64,000 nt of DNA from JAQBXX01 sp947085325 (GTDB lineage Bacteria; Pseudomonadota; Gammaproteobacteria; SURF-13): NCBI GenBank assembly GCA_947085325.1, contig CAMTVY010000015.1, forward strand, positions 9,462 through 73,461. Direction: 5' to 3'. The stretch's first letter is position 1. The number at the start of each line of letters is the position of its first letter. Below the pieces are notes generated by a model, which saw nothing but the letters and a program-made list of their open reading frames with translations, ran no database searches and was not told the DNA's origin. The translations under genes were made by a program, and so were the position numbers. Shown one piece after another: positions 42,892-51,372 of this stretch.

Positions 42892-44127
42892 ATGCCCAAT
42901 GCCTTTCTCGCCCGGCAGCCGATCTATGACCGTGCGCTTGACGTGATCGGTTACGAGCTGCTGTTTCGCAGTGGTGAGAGTGGGCATGCGGACTTCGCCG
43001 ACGCCGACCAGGCGACGTCGCAGGTCATGCTCAATGTTTTCATGGAAATTGGCCTGGAAAATATCGTCGGTGAACACTTGGCCTTCTTCAACCTCACGCA
43101 TGCTTTTATTGTCGGCCACTACAGGTTGCCGTTTCCGCCTGGCCGGGGTTGCCTTGAGATACTGGAGAGTGTCGCGATGGATGATGCCGTGGTGGCAGCA
43201 GTACGCCACCTTTCGAGCCAGGGTTATACGATAGTGCTGGATGATTTTGTCTATCACGAGACGTTGCGTCCGTTGGTGGAAATCGCAGACATTATAAAAA
43301 TCGACGTACTGGCGCAGGGTCATGCCGAGGTGCAGCGCGATGTCAGTTTGTTGCGCAAGTACGGGGCCAAGCTGCTGGCGGAAAAGGTGGAAACCCAGGA
43401 GATGCTCGATTTTTGCCGCGAGCTGGGATTTGATTATTATCAGGGTTATTTCTTCTGCAAGCCCAAGGTTATTTCTGGCAGCCGCATGCCGGCCAATCGA
43501 ATCGCCGCCTTGCAGTTGCTTGCCGGGTTGCAGAACCCGGATATCAGCGTGACCGAGCTGGAAACCTTGGTGGAGCGCGATGTCACCATGAGCTACAAGT
43601 TGATGCGCTGCATCAACTCGGCGTTTTACAGTCTGCCGCGCAAGGTGGAGTCGATCCGGCAGGCTATCATCATCCTGGGTAGCCAGTGGTTGAGAACCTG
43701 GGTGAGCCTCATGGTGCTTACCAATATTGACGATAAGCCGCGTGAGTTGCTGGTCACGGCGATGGTGCGTGCCAAGATGTGCGAGTTGCTGGCAACGGCG
43801 GCGGGGCAAAAAGGATCAGAGCGTTTCTTCGTTGCGGGGCTGTTTTCGGTGCTGGATGCCCTGATGGACAGGCCGCTGGAGGACCTGCTCAAGATGTTGC
43901 CGCTGGCGGATGAGGTGAGTAATGCGCTGCTGCATTATCAAGGGCCGATCGGCAAGACGCTGAAGTGCGTGCTTGCCTATGACCGCGGGCAGTGGGATGA
44001 CGTGCATTGTCCGGTCATGGATACTGCCGGCGTCGCCCAGGCCTATCTCGATTCCGTCGCATGGGCGGAGCAGGTGGGGCAGGCGTTGCTACTTGAGAAT
44101 GATGCGCCGCCCGTCGCCCGCCGTTGA
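42892..44127 (+). CDS. EAL-HDOD signalling protein (YuxH type)
   Basis: The 411-aa protein joins an N-terminal EAL-like domain (MPNAFLARQPIYD ... YELLFRSG, with Glu22 and ELL in place of EAL) to a C-terminal HDOD domain (about 200-395; SYKLMRCINSAFYSLPRKVESIRQAIIILG). Key metal residues of active phosphodiesterases are largely missing (LDDFV for DDFG, LAEKVET for AEGVE), so it is probably a non-catalytic adaptor. Homologues (for example CdgJ of Vibrio) influence motility. It precedes an ABC exporter operon. Confidence 0.9.
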   Translation: MPNAFLARQPIYDRALDVIGYELLFRSGESGHADFADADQATSQVMLNVFMEIGLENIVGEHLAFFNLTHAFIVGHYRLPFPPGRGCLEILESVAMDDAVVAAVRHLSSQGYTIVLDDFVYHETLRPLVEIADIIKIDVLAQGHAEVQRDVSLLRKYGAKLLAEKVETQEMLDFCRELGFDYYQGYFFCKPKVISGSRMPANRIAALQLLAGLQNPDISVTELETLVERDVTMSYKLMRCINSAFYSLPRKVESIRQAIIILGSQWLRTWVSLMVLTNIDDKPRELLVTAMVRAKMCELLATAAGQKGSERFFVAGLFSVLDALMDRPLEDLLKMLPLADEVSNALLHYQGPIGKTLKCVLAYDRGQWDDVHCPVMDTAGVAQAYLDSVAWAEQVGQALLLENDAPPVARR

Positions 44128-44147
44128 CCGATGTGCGGATGATGCCC

Positions 44148-45080
44148 ATGAGTGATGATGCCCTGATCCGTGTTGAGCATGTGTGGCGCTACTACAGTGG
44201 GCTCTGCGCCCTGCAGGATGTGAGCTTTGAGGTGCTGCGCGGCGAGGTGCTGGGCTTTCTCGGCCCCAATGGCGCCGGCAAGTCCACCACCATGCAGATT
44301 ATCAGCGGCAATCTGGCGCCCACGCGCGGGCGGGTGTGGATCAATGGCATAGATATCCTGGACGAGCCCAGACGTGCCAAGGCACATATTGGTTTTCTGC
44401 CCGAGTTGCCGCCGCTTTACCGCGAGCTTACGGTAGACGAGTACCTGCAATATTGCGCGCGCCTGCACCACATTCCGCGGCCACACGAGCGCGCCGCACT
44501 CGATACCGCCAAACAGCGCTGCGGGCTTGCCGCCGTAGGCCGGCGTCTGATTGGCAACCTGTCCAAGGGCTATCGCCAGCGGGTGGGTATCGCGCAGGCC
44601 ATACTGCATATGCCGGCCGTGGTAATACTCGATGAGCCCACGGCTGGCCTCGATCCGAACCAGATTCATGAGATGCGCCTGCTGATCCGTGAGCTGAGCG
44701 CCGAGCATAGTGTCATTCTTTCTACGCACATCCTGTCTGAGGTGCAGGCGGTGTGCGATCGGGTGCAGATCATCCATCGCGGCGAACTGGTGCTGAAAGA
44801 CAGCATTGAAGGCCTTGTGCGCCGCATGCAGGGCGCCAGCCTGCGCGTCGGCTTGCGCTGTCCGCCCGCGCTGCCGGTGCTGGAGGCCATTGCCGGGGTG
44901 CAGGGTGCCGAGCTGCTTGAGGACGGTGCTGTGCGCCTGTATTGCAGTGGGCAGGAGGTGGCCGAGATGCTGGCAATGCATGCGGCGGAACAGGGCTGGG
45001 GGCTGTATGAACTCAGCCCTGAACGACTGTCGCTGGAGCAGGTATTCATGGAGCTTACACGCAGCGAGCAGGCGGCCTGA
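44148..45080 (+). CDS. ABC transporter ATP-binding protein, GldA-like
   Basis: The 310-aa ATPase has Walker A GPNGAGKSTT, signature LSKGYRQR, Walker B VVILDEPTAGLDPNQ and the switch His in ILSTHILSEV, plus a C-terminal extension (about 230-310). Several start codons lie close together (44124 TTG, 44139, 44142, 44148). I use 44148 from the family N-terminus. The stop TGATG couples it to the permease gene. The gene set resembles the Gld exporter of Bacteroidetes and related ABC-2 systems in gammaproteobacteria. Confidence 0.9.
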   Translation: MSDDALIRVEHVWRYYSGLCALQDVSFEVLRGEVLGFLGPNGAGKSTTMQIISGNLAPTRGRVWINGIDILDEPRRAKAHIGFLPELPPLYRELTVDEYLQYCARLHHIPRPHERAALDTAKQRCGLAAVGRRLIGNLSKGYRQRVGIAQAILHMPAVVILDEPTAGLDPNQIHEMRLLIRELSAEHSVILSTHILSEVQAVCDRVQIIHRGELVLKDSIEGLVRRMQGASLRVGLRCPPALPVLEAIAGVQGAELLEDGAVRLYCSGQEVAEMLAMHAAEQGWGLYELSPERLSLEQVFMELTRSEQAA

Positions 45081-45835
45081 TGGCAATCGCGACCATAGCT
45101 GCACGTGAATTCAAGAGCCTGTTTCTGTCACCACTGGCATGGACGATGCTGGCCGTGGTGCAGGTCATCATCGCCTACATGTTTCTGATCCAGCTGGACG
45201 CCTTCGTGCAGTTGCAGCCGCAACTCGCCGCGCGCGAGGGCGCCCCCGGACTGACCGACATCGTGATTGCACCGCTGTTTGGCAATGCCGCTATTGTGTT
45301 GCTGCTGGTGGCGCCCCTGCTCACCATGCGCCTGATCAGCGAAGAACGGCGCTCGCAAAGCCTGGCCTTGCTGTTCAGCGCGCCCGTATCGATGACCGCA
45401 ATCATTCTCGGAAAATATACCGGTATCGTCGCGTTTTTCTTCGTCATGCTGGCGCTGATTGTGCTGATGCCGCTGACGCTGCTGCTCAGCGGCAATGCCA
45501 TCGACGTGGGAAAGTTCGTCGCCGGCGTGATGGGGCTGGCGCTCATGATTGCAAGCTTCGCCGCGCTGGGTCTGTTCATGTCAGCGCTGACCAGTTATCC
45601 GGGCGTGGCTGCCGTCAGCAGTTTCGGGGTGTTGCTGCTGCTGTGGATTATCGACTGGGCCGGTGACAAGGGGGCGACGGGCGGGTTGTTTGGTTATCTC
45701 TCGCTGGTGCGGCATTACGAATCATTTCTCAAGGGCGTATTCAACAGCGCGGACGTGCTCTACTACCTGCTGTTCATCATCACCTTTCTGGTGCTGGCTA
45801 TCAGGCGTCTCGACGCCGACCGGCTGCAAGACTGA
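45080..45835 (+). CDS. ABC-2 type permease, GldF-like
   Basis: The 251-aa integral membrane protein has about six helices (first near 15-35, IIAYMFLIQL; last WIIDWAGD to LLFIITFLVLAI). The cytoplasmic segment RLISEERRSQSLALLFSAPVS is the coupling region typical of ABC-2 permeases. The start overlaps the ATPase stop by one base. Confidence 0.9.
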   Translation: MAIATIAAREFKSLFLSPLAWTMLAVVQVIIAYMFLIQLDAFVQLQPQLAAREGAPGLTDIVIAPLFGNAAIVLLLVAPLLTMRLISEERRSQSLALLFSAPVSMTAIILGKYTGIVAFFFVMLALIVLMPLTLLLSGNAIDVGKFVAGVMGLALMIASFAALGLFMSALTSYPGVAAVSSFGVLLLLWIIDWAGDKGATGGLFGYLSLVRHYESFLKGVFNSADVLYYLLFIITFLVLAIRRLDADRLQD

Positions 45836-45844
45836 TTCGGCACC

Positions 45845-47230
45845 ATGCAGGTCACACCCAAATCCCAACTCCAGATCAGGCTGCAAAACATCGCCTTTGT
45901 GGTGCTGTTCCTTGGTGTCATGGGCCTGCTCGCGTGGCTCAGTACGCGTTATGTCTATCAGGCGGACTGGACCGCAGGCGCGCGTAACACGCTGTCGGCG
46001 ACCAGCCAGTCACTGCTCAAGGAACTGGACGGGGCGGTGCATATCACGGCTTACGCACGCGAGGACGCCGTACTGCGCAAACGCATCAGCGAACTACTGG
46101 CACGCTACCAGCGTTACAAGCCGGATTTGCAGCTGGACTTCATCAACCCCGATAGTGCGCCCGAGCAAACGCGCGCACTAAACATCACCGTGGATGGCGA
46201 GCTGGTGATAGAAAGCGGCGGGCGCGTTGAAAACCTGCGCGAGCTGTCAGAGCAGGCGCTGACTAATGCGTTGGTGCGGGTGTCGCGTCCGGGAGGGCGC
46301 AGCCTGGTGTTTCTCTCCGGCCACGGCGAACGTGACCCGCACGGCGAGGCCAATCATGACCTCAGCCTGTGGGCGCGGCAACTGGAGAGCAAAGGTATCA
46401 AGGTACAAACGCTCAACCTCGGCATCAATCCGCAGATCCCGGATCAGACCACGGTGCTGGTGATTGCGGCACCGCAGACCGACGTGCTGCCGGGCGAGGT
46501 GAAACTGCTGCAAGACTATGTCAGGCGCGGGGGTAAGCTGCTGTGGCTGGCCGAGCCGGAGCCGTTGCATGGTCTCAGGCCGCTGGCCGAGCAGTTGGGC
46601 GTAGAGTTTGTCCCCGGCGTCATCGTCGACCCCAGCGCGCAATTGCTCGGCGTAAGCCAGCCCGGGTTTGTGCTGGTGGCGGAGTACGGGGCACATCCGA
46701 TCACACGTGATTTTCGCAACCTCACCCTGTTCCCGCGCGCGCAGGGTATCGACTGGAAGGCAGGGAATCCAGGGCAGCCCGCAGACTGGCGTGGCGCTGG
46801 GTTTCTGGTGACAGGCGAGAGCAGCTGGGCCGAAACCGGCCCGCTCAGCGGTGCCATAGCCCTTACGCCGGACGCGGCTGACATGCGTGGCCCGCTCAGT
46901 CTCGGATGGGCGCTGGTGCGCGAGGTGGACGAGGCGGCTGCGGCTGCGCGGGAGCAGCCCGAACAACGCATCGTGGTCATCGGCGACGGCGACTTTCTCT
47001 CCAATACCTATCTTGGCAACGGCGGCAATCTTGATCTTGGCCTGCGGCTGGTCAACTGGCTGGCAGAGGATGACAGTCTGATAGCCATTCGCGCCACCAC
47101 CGCGCCCGATACCACCTTGAATCTGTCGCCCACGGCTTCGCTGCTGATCGGAATCGGCCTGTTATTTATAGTGCCGCTGGCGCTGCTTGCCGGCGGGTTG
47201 TTGATCTGGCTGCGGCGGCGCAGGCGCTAA
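45845..47230 (+). CDS. GldG-like ABC transport-associated protein
   Basis: The 461-aa protein has an N-terminal transmembrane helix (about 17-37), a large extracytoplasmic part of the GldG/IFT52-like type (VFLSGHGERDP; LVIAAPQTDVLPGEVKLLQDYVRRGGKLLWLAEP) and a C-terminal helix (about 432-452, LLIGIGLLFIVPLALLAGG) ending in RRRRR-like basic residues. It forms the third component of the exporter. The substrate is unknown. Confidence 0.88.
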   Translation: MQVTPKSQLQIRLQNIAFVVLFLGVMGLLAWLSTRYVYQADWTAGARNTLSATSQSLLKELDGAVHITAYAREDAVLRKRISELLARYQRYKPDLQLDFINPDSAPEQTRALNITVDGELVIESGGRVENLRELSEQALTNALVRVSRPGGRSLVFLSGHGERDPHGEANHDLSLWARQLESKGIKVQTLNLGINPQIPDQTTVLVIAAPQTDVLPGEVKLLQDYVRRGGKLLWLAEPEPLHGLRPLAEQLGVEFVPGVIVDPSAQLLGVSQPGFVLVAEYGAHPITRDFRNLTLFPRAQGIDWKAGNPGQPADWRGAGFLVTGESSWAETGPLSGAIALTPDAADMRGPLSLGWALVREVDEAAAAAREQPEQRIVVIGDGDFLSNTYLGNGGNLDLGLRLVNWLAEDDSLIAIRATTAPDTTLNLSPTASLLIGIGLLFIVPLALLAGGLLIWLRRRRR

Positions 47231-47233
47231 GCC

Positions 47234-48121
47234 ATGACGCCCCGTAATGGGCTGAATCTGGTATTGCTCGGCGGCGTGCTGCTGCTGGTACTGGTGGTTG
47301 TGTATCAACCCGGCCTGCAACAACCGCCGCCGCTGGAACAGTTGACGACGCTGGTGCCGGCGCAGATTACCCGGATACGCATTGAGCGCAGTGCGGGCGA
47401 CACCATCCTGCTCGAAAAAGAATCGTCAGGCTGGGTGTTGCAGGCCCCGGTGGCGATGCCTGCCAACAACTTTCGTGTCGAGGCGGTATTACAGACGGCC
47501 CAGGCCCCGGTGCATGCGCGCATGCAGGCGGCAGAGGTGTCACTGGCCGAGTTCAAACTGGACCAGCCGCGCGCGCGGCTGTGGCTCGATACCACCGGGA
47601 TCGCCTTTGGCGGTACCGAGCCGCTCAGTGGCCGCCGCTACGTGCAGACCGGCGACAGTGTGGCGCTCATTACCGATACCGGTTACTTCGATCTGGTCGG
47701 GGAGTTTACGGCGTTTGCCGATACGGCACTGCTGGCGGCGGATGCCCGCCTGATCCAGATCGATCTTCCCGCCTTGCGTCTGGTGCGGTTGCGTGAAGGC
47801 GGCTGGATGCAGGCCCCCAATCGCGCCCAAATGCCGCCTGCGCCAGATATCTCGATGGACATGATAAACGCCTTGCACGACGCCTGGCGTTTAGTGCGCG
47901 CCGTGCAGGTGAGGCCTTATGTGGCTGCGGAGCATGAATCTGCGGCGGCGGACGAGGTCGTGTTTATCAGTGTAGAGGGCGCGGAGGCGCCGCTGCGCTT
48001 CGATATCCTGAGCCGTGCGCCGGAACTGGTGCTGGCGCGGGCCGACCTCGGTGTCCAGTATCGCCTTCCGGGTGCCGCCGCCGAGCGCCTGTTCAGCCTC
48101 AGCGCCCACAGCGCACGTTGA
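47234..48121 (+). CDS. DUF4340 domain protein
   Basis: The 295-aa protein has a single N-terminal helix (about 7-25, LVLLGGVLLLVLVVVYQ) and a repetitive extracytoplasmic beta-rich DUF4340 region (ITRIRIERSAGDTILLEKESSGWVL-type opening, ARLIQIDLPALRLVRLREGGW). DUF4340 genes regularly follow gldG-like genes, and here the gap is 3 bp, so it is very probably a fourth component of the same system. Confidence 0.85.
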   Translation: MTPRNGLNLVLLGGVLLLVLVVVYQPGLQQPPPLEQLTTLVPAQITRIRIERSAGDTILLEKESSGWVLQAPVAMPANNFRVEAVLQTAQAPVHARMQAAEVSLAEFKLDQPRARLWLDTTGIAFGGTEPLSGRRYVQTGDSVALITDTGYFDLVGEFTAFADTALLAADARLIQIDLPALRLVRLREGGWMQAPNRAQMPPAPDISMDMINALHDAWRLVRAVQVRPYVAAEHESAAADEVVFISVEGAEAPLRFDILSRAPELVLARADLGVQYRLPGAAAERLFSLSAHSAR

Positions 48122-48124
48122 GCA

Positions 48125-48940
48125 ATGCCGGAGCTGCCGGAGGTCGAGACTACGCGGCGCGGTGTTGCGCGTTATTGCGCAGGGAAAAGGGTTGTCCGCG
48201 TCGTGGTGCGGGATGCCCGGCTGCGCTGGCCGGTGCCGCAGGCACTGGTGCGCCAGTTGCCGGGGCAGGTGATTGAGGCCGTCGAGCGGCGTGGAAAATA
48301 CCTGCTGCTGCGTACCCAGGCCGGCACGCTGATCATGCACCTTGGCATGTCAGGCAGTCTGCACGTGGTGCCCACGGCGACACGTGTGCAGAAACATGAC
48401 CATCTCGACATCGTGCTCGATGACCAAACCTGCCTGCGGCTGCGCGATCCACGCCGCTTCGGAGCGGCGCTCTGGACGATCCATGAGCCACTGCTGCATC
48501 CCTTGCTGAGCAAGCTCGGCCCGGAACCGCTGGACGAGCACTTCCATGCGGCCTATCTGTATCGGCGTGCGCAGGGACGTCGCGCGGCGATCAAGCAGTT
48601 TATTATGGACAGCCATGTGGTGGTCGGTGTGGGTAACATCTATGCCAATGAGGCCTTGTTTGGCGCAGGCATCCGTCCCGGACGTGCCGCCGGCAGTCTC
48701 TCGCGTGCGCGCTGTGAGCGTCTGGTGCAAGCGATCCGGCAGGTATTGCAGCAGGCGCTGGCGCACGGCGGCACTACGCTGCGCGATTTTCGCAACAGCG
48801 ACGGCACGCCCGGCTACTTTCAGCAACAGCTCAGCGTGTACGGACGTGCCGGACTGCCCTGCCCGGTCTGTGGGCGGTCAGTGCAGCTGGTCAGGCAGGG
48901 GCAGCGCGCCACCTATTATTGTGCGCGATGCCAGCGTTAG
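48125..48940 (+). CDS. mutM: Formamidopyrimidine-DNA glycosylase
   Basis: The 271-aa bifunctional glycosylase/AP lyase removes 8-oxoguanine and Fapy lesions. The catalytic N-terminus MPELPEVET exposes Pro2 and Glu3, Lys58 lies in ERRGKYLLL, and there are an H2TH region and a C-terminal zinc finger (CPVCGRSVQLV ... CARCQ). It starts 3 bp after the DUF4340 gene, so it is transcribed with an exporter with no evident link to DNA repair. Confidence 0.97.
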   Translation: MPELPEVETTRRGVARYCAGKRVVRVVVRDARLRWPVPQALVRQLPGQVIEAVERRGKYLLLRTQAGTLIMHLGMSGSLHVVPTATRVQKHDHLDIVLDDQTCLRLRDPRRFGAALWTIHEPLLHPLLSKLGPEPLDEHFHAAYLYRRAQGRRAAIKQFIMDSHVVVGVGNIYANEALFGAGIRPGRAAGSLSRARCERLVQAIRQVLQQALAHGGTTLRDFRNSDGTPGYFQQQLSVYGRAGLPCPVCGRSVQLVRQGQRATYYCARCQR

Positions 48941-49003
48941 TCGCCGCGTTGGGCGCAAACCAGCACCTGCACCAGGTGGAGCATAATGAGCGGGGAGGGT
49001 CGA

Positions 49004-49031
49004 GATGCGAGCATTCCGCAATGCCCGCATC
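49004..49031. terminator. Stem-loop between convergent mutM and csp
   Basis: GATGCGAGCATT-CCGC-AATGCCCGCATC forms a 12-bp stem with one mismatch. It lies between the convergent mutM and cold-shock genes and is followed within 25 bases on plus by a T-rich run. It could end transcripts from either side, but lacks an immediate U tract. Confidence 0.4.
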
Positions 49032-49072
49032 CGGGTTACGGAGTTATGGTTTTTATTTTAAAGGTTCAGCGA

Positions 49073-49276
49073 CTACTTGATGACCACCTTGGTGGCCTGC
49101 ATCCCTTTGGGGCCGCGGGTGGCTTCAAACTCCACCTGTTGGCCTTCGGCCAGCGACTTGAATCCTTCGCCCTGCACAGTGGAGTAGTGTACGAAGATAT
49201 CATCGCCACCGTCAGTGGGCGAGATGAATCCGAAGCCTTTAGAGTCGTTAAACCATTTCACAGTACCATTTTTCAT
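49073..49276 (-). CDS. Cold-shock domain protein (CspA family)
   Basis: The 67-aa single OB-fold RNA chaperone has RNP1 KGFGFI and RNP2 DIFVHY. MKNGTVKWFND is the normal N-terminus; a start six codons earlier is less likely. The 170-bp region upstream to epmA (49277-49449) is A/T-rich for this genome and includes a 7-bp stem ACACATC/GATGTGT around seven identical bases (49364-49384); csp leaders are often thermosensitive, but I cannot show this here. Confidence 0.95.
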   Translation of the reverse strand: MKNGTVKWFNDSKGFGFISPTDGGDDIFVHYSTVQGEGFKSLAEGQQVEFEATRGPKGMQATKVVIK

Positions 49277-49449
49277 GACTGTCTTTACTCGCAAATTGAG
49301 CGGAGAACCGCCGGATTAAATTTCTGCACTGAAAATATTTTAATAGCCGCAGGTACTTTTACACATCAAAAAAAGATGTGTTGGCCCGGATGGTAAAGGA
49401 TGTTGCAGCCAAAAACAAGCAGTGGTATGAGCACCGTTGGCGTGTCTTC

Positions 49450-50445
49450 TCAGGCGCGCTCGAAGGGGAATGCAATGACTTCGTTGATGTGGGCATAGCC
49501 GCCTGCCAGCATCAACAGCCGGTCTATGCCAAGTGCTACACCGGCGCAGGCGGGCAGGCCGTGCGCAAGTGCGGCAAGCAGACGCTCGTCTATCGGCATC
49601 GGCGGCAGGCCGTGTGTCGCACGTTGGCTATTGTCGTGCTCGAAACGTCGACGCTGCTCCACGCTGTCGCCCAGCTCATGGAAGCCATTGGCGAGCTCAA
49701 TACCATTGATATAAAGTTCAAACCGTTCTGCCAGCGCATGCGCCTGTCCTGGGCCCGCTGGACGAATGCGCGCAAGCGCCGCCTGCGAGGCCGGATAGTC
49801 GTAGATGAAGTGCAGGCAGTCTGGCCGAAGCCGCGGGATGACGCTATGGGTGAGCAGCAGATCCAGCCAGGTATCACGTTCATGGGGACTATGCCCGGCC
49901 ATCGTCACGCCGTGGCTGAGCGCGCACGCCCGCAGTTCGGCAACGCTCGCCGTGTGCGGGTTGATGCCGGCGTGGCGCTGGAACAGGGTACCGTAGGGGG
50001 TGCGCTCGCTGCCAGTCTGTTGCAGCATGGGTAAACATGTAATGAATGCTGCGACCTCATCCATCAGTGCATGGTGATCGTAGCCGGGACGGTACCATTC
50101 CAGCAGGGTGAATTCCGGGTTGTGCCAGCGCCCGTATTCGCCATCACGGAAGGCCTTGCTGATCTGGTAAATCGCACCGCTACCGGCCGCGAGCAGGCGC
50201 TTCATGGCAAACTCGGGGGAAGTGTGCAGGTACAGCGGCGTTCCCTGGGGTGCCAGTGGCCCGGTGTAGCGGGTCACCAGGCTGTGCAGCTGCGGGGCGG
50301 TGCTGGCGGCATGCGCCAGCACCGGGGTGTCGATTTCGAGTACGCCGCGCGCCGCGAAAAATTCACGTATCGCAGTGACGAGCCGCGCCCGCAGGCGCAG
50401 GGCCTCGAGCGTGGCGGCGGGCTTCCAGGAGGGGGTGGAATTCAA
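49450..50445 (-). CDS. epmA: Elongation factor P (R)-beta-lysine ligase
   Basis: The 331-aa paralogue of the class II lysyl-tRNA synthetase catalytic core lacks the anticodon domain. Motif 2 is QISKAFRDGEYGRWHNPEFTLLEWYR and motif 3 is GVALGIDRLLML. It attaches beta-lysine to Lys34 of EF-P. The whole pathway is here: efp lies upstream on the same strand and epmB is divergent from efp. Confidence 0.95.
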   Translation of the reverse strand: MNSTPSWKPAATLEALRLRARLVTAIREFFAARGVLEIDTPVLAHAASTAPQLHSLVTRYTGPLAPQGTPLYLHTSPEFAMKRLLAAGSGAIYQISKAFRDGEYGRWHNPEFTLLEWYRPGYDHHALMDEVAAFITCLPMLQQTGSERTPYGTLFQRHAGINPHTASVAELRACALSHGVTMAGHSPHERDTWLDLLLTHSVIPRLRPDCLHFIYDYPASQAALARIRPAGPGQAHALAERFELYINGIELANGFHELGDSVEQRRRFEHDNSQRATHGLPPMPIDERLLAALAHGLPACAGVALGIDRLLMLAGGYAHINEVIAFPFERA

Positions 50446-50472
50446 TGGGTGCTGTTACTAAATTACTAAAAT

Positions 50473-50539
50473 CTCAACGCAAAGCCGCAAAGACGCTAAG
50501 AAAATAAAAATCTCTGCGTCTTGGCGTCCTGGCGTTGAG
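50473..50539. repeat. CAACGCAAAGACGC-type inverted repeat, copy 1
   Basis: Arms of about 29 nt beginning CTCAACGC are imperfectly complementary (about six mismatches) around a short A/T-rich loop. It shares the AACGCAAAG/GACGC core with 55804-55853. It lies in the 182-bp epmA-efp gap, the rest of which (50540-50627) shows no gene. Confidence 0.65.
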
Positions 50540-50627
50540 CATTTTTCATCCTGACGTGAGTAAGTCGGTCAATTAAGACTACATCCAGCCGTGTGTATTC
50601 TTGCTGAGTGTCTCCTTATTAACGAAG

Positions 50628-51197
50628 CTATTCCTTGACGCGCGACACATACTCGCCGGTGCGGGTGTCCACCTTGAGCAGTTCGCCAATTTCGATGAAT
50701 AATGGTACCCGTACCACGGCGCCTGTTTCGAGCGTCGCCGGCTTGCCGCCGCCGCCCGAGGTATCGCCGCGCAGGCCCGGATCCGTGTCGGCGACCCTGA
50801 GCAGGACAAAGTTGGGCGGGGTGACCAGCAGGGGCTGGCCATTCCAGAGGGTCACGGTGCAGATATCCTGCTCCTTGAGCCATTTTTTTGCATCACTGAC
50901 TGCGTTACTATCCGAGACGTGCTGTTCGAAGGAATCGGGAACCATGAAGTGCCAAAACTGGCCGTCACTGTACAGATACTGCATTTCAGTATCGACGATG
51001 TCGGCGCCTGGCAGCGTGTCACCTGACTTGAAGGTGCGCTCTATAACGCGCCCGGTCTTGAGGTTGCGGATTTTAACTCGGTTAAAGGCCTGTCCCTTGC
51101 CGGGCTTTACGAACTCATTTTCGACGATGGCGCACGGATCATTGTCCAGCATCACTTTGAGACCGCTTTTGAATTCATTGGTACTGAAGGTAGCCAT
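50628..51197 (-). CDS. efp: Translation elongation factor P
   Basis: The 189-aa three-domain factor relieves ribosome stalling at polyproline. The modification loop EFVKPGKGQAF places Lys34 exactly where beta-lysylation by EpmA occurs (Lys rather than the Arg used in rhamnosylated types). It is transcribed away from epmB with 175 bp between starts. Confidence 0.97.
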   Translation of the reverse strand: MATFSTNEFKSGLKVMLDNDPCAIVENEFVKPGKGQAFNRVKIRNLKTGRVIERTFKSGDTLPGADIVDTEMQYLYSDGQFWHFMVPDSFEQHVSDSNAVSDAKKWLKEQDICTVTLWNGQPLLVTPPNFVLLRVADTDPGLRGDTSGGGGKPATLETGAVVRVPLFIEIGELLKVDTRTGEYVSRVKE

Positions 51198-51372
51198 CGT
51201 GTTGTATGCCTCTGCATAATCCCAAGTGTGAAAATATTACTGACAAGTTTATCAGGAAGTCTACCTTATCCGGTATATTCCCCGCCGTTGCGGACGGTGA
51301 GGCTGGAGGCTGCGGTATCGCGTGCCGGAACCAGCGTGCAGAACGCCCCTTGCGGCAAGCCTTGCGACTGAC

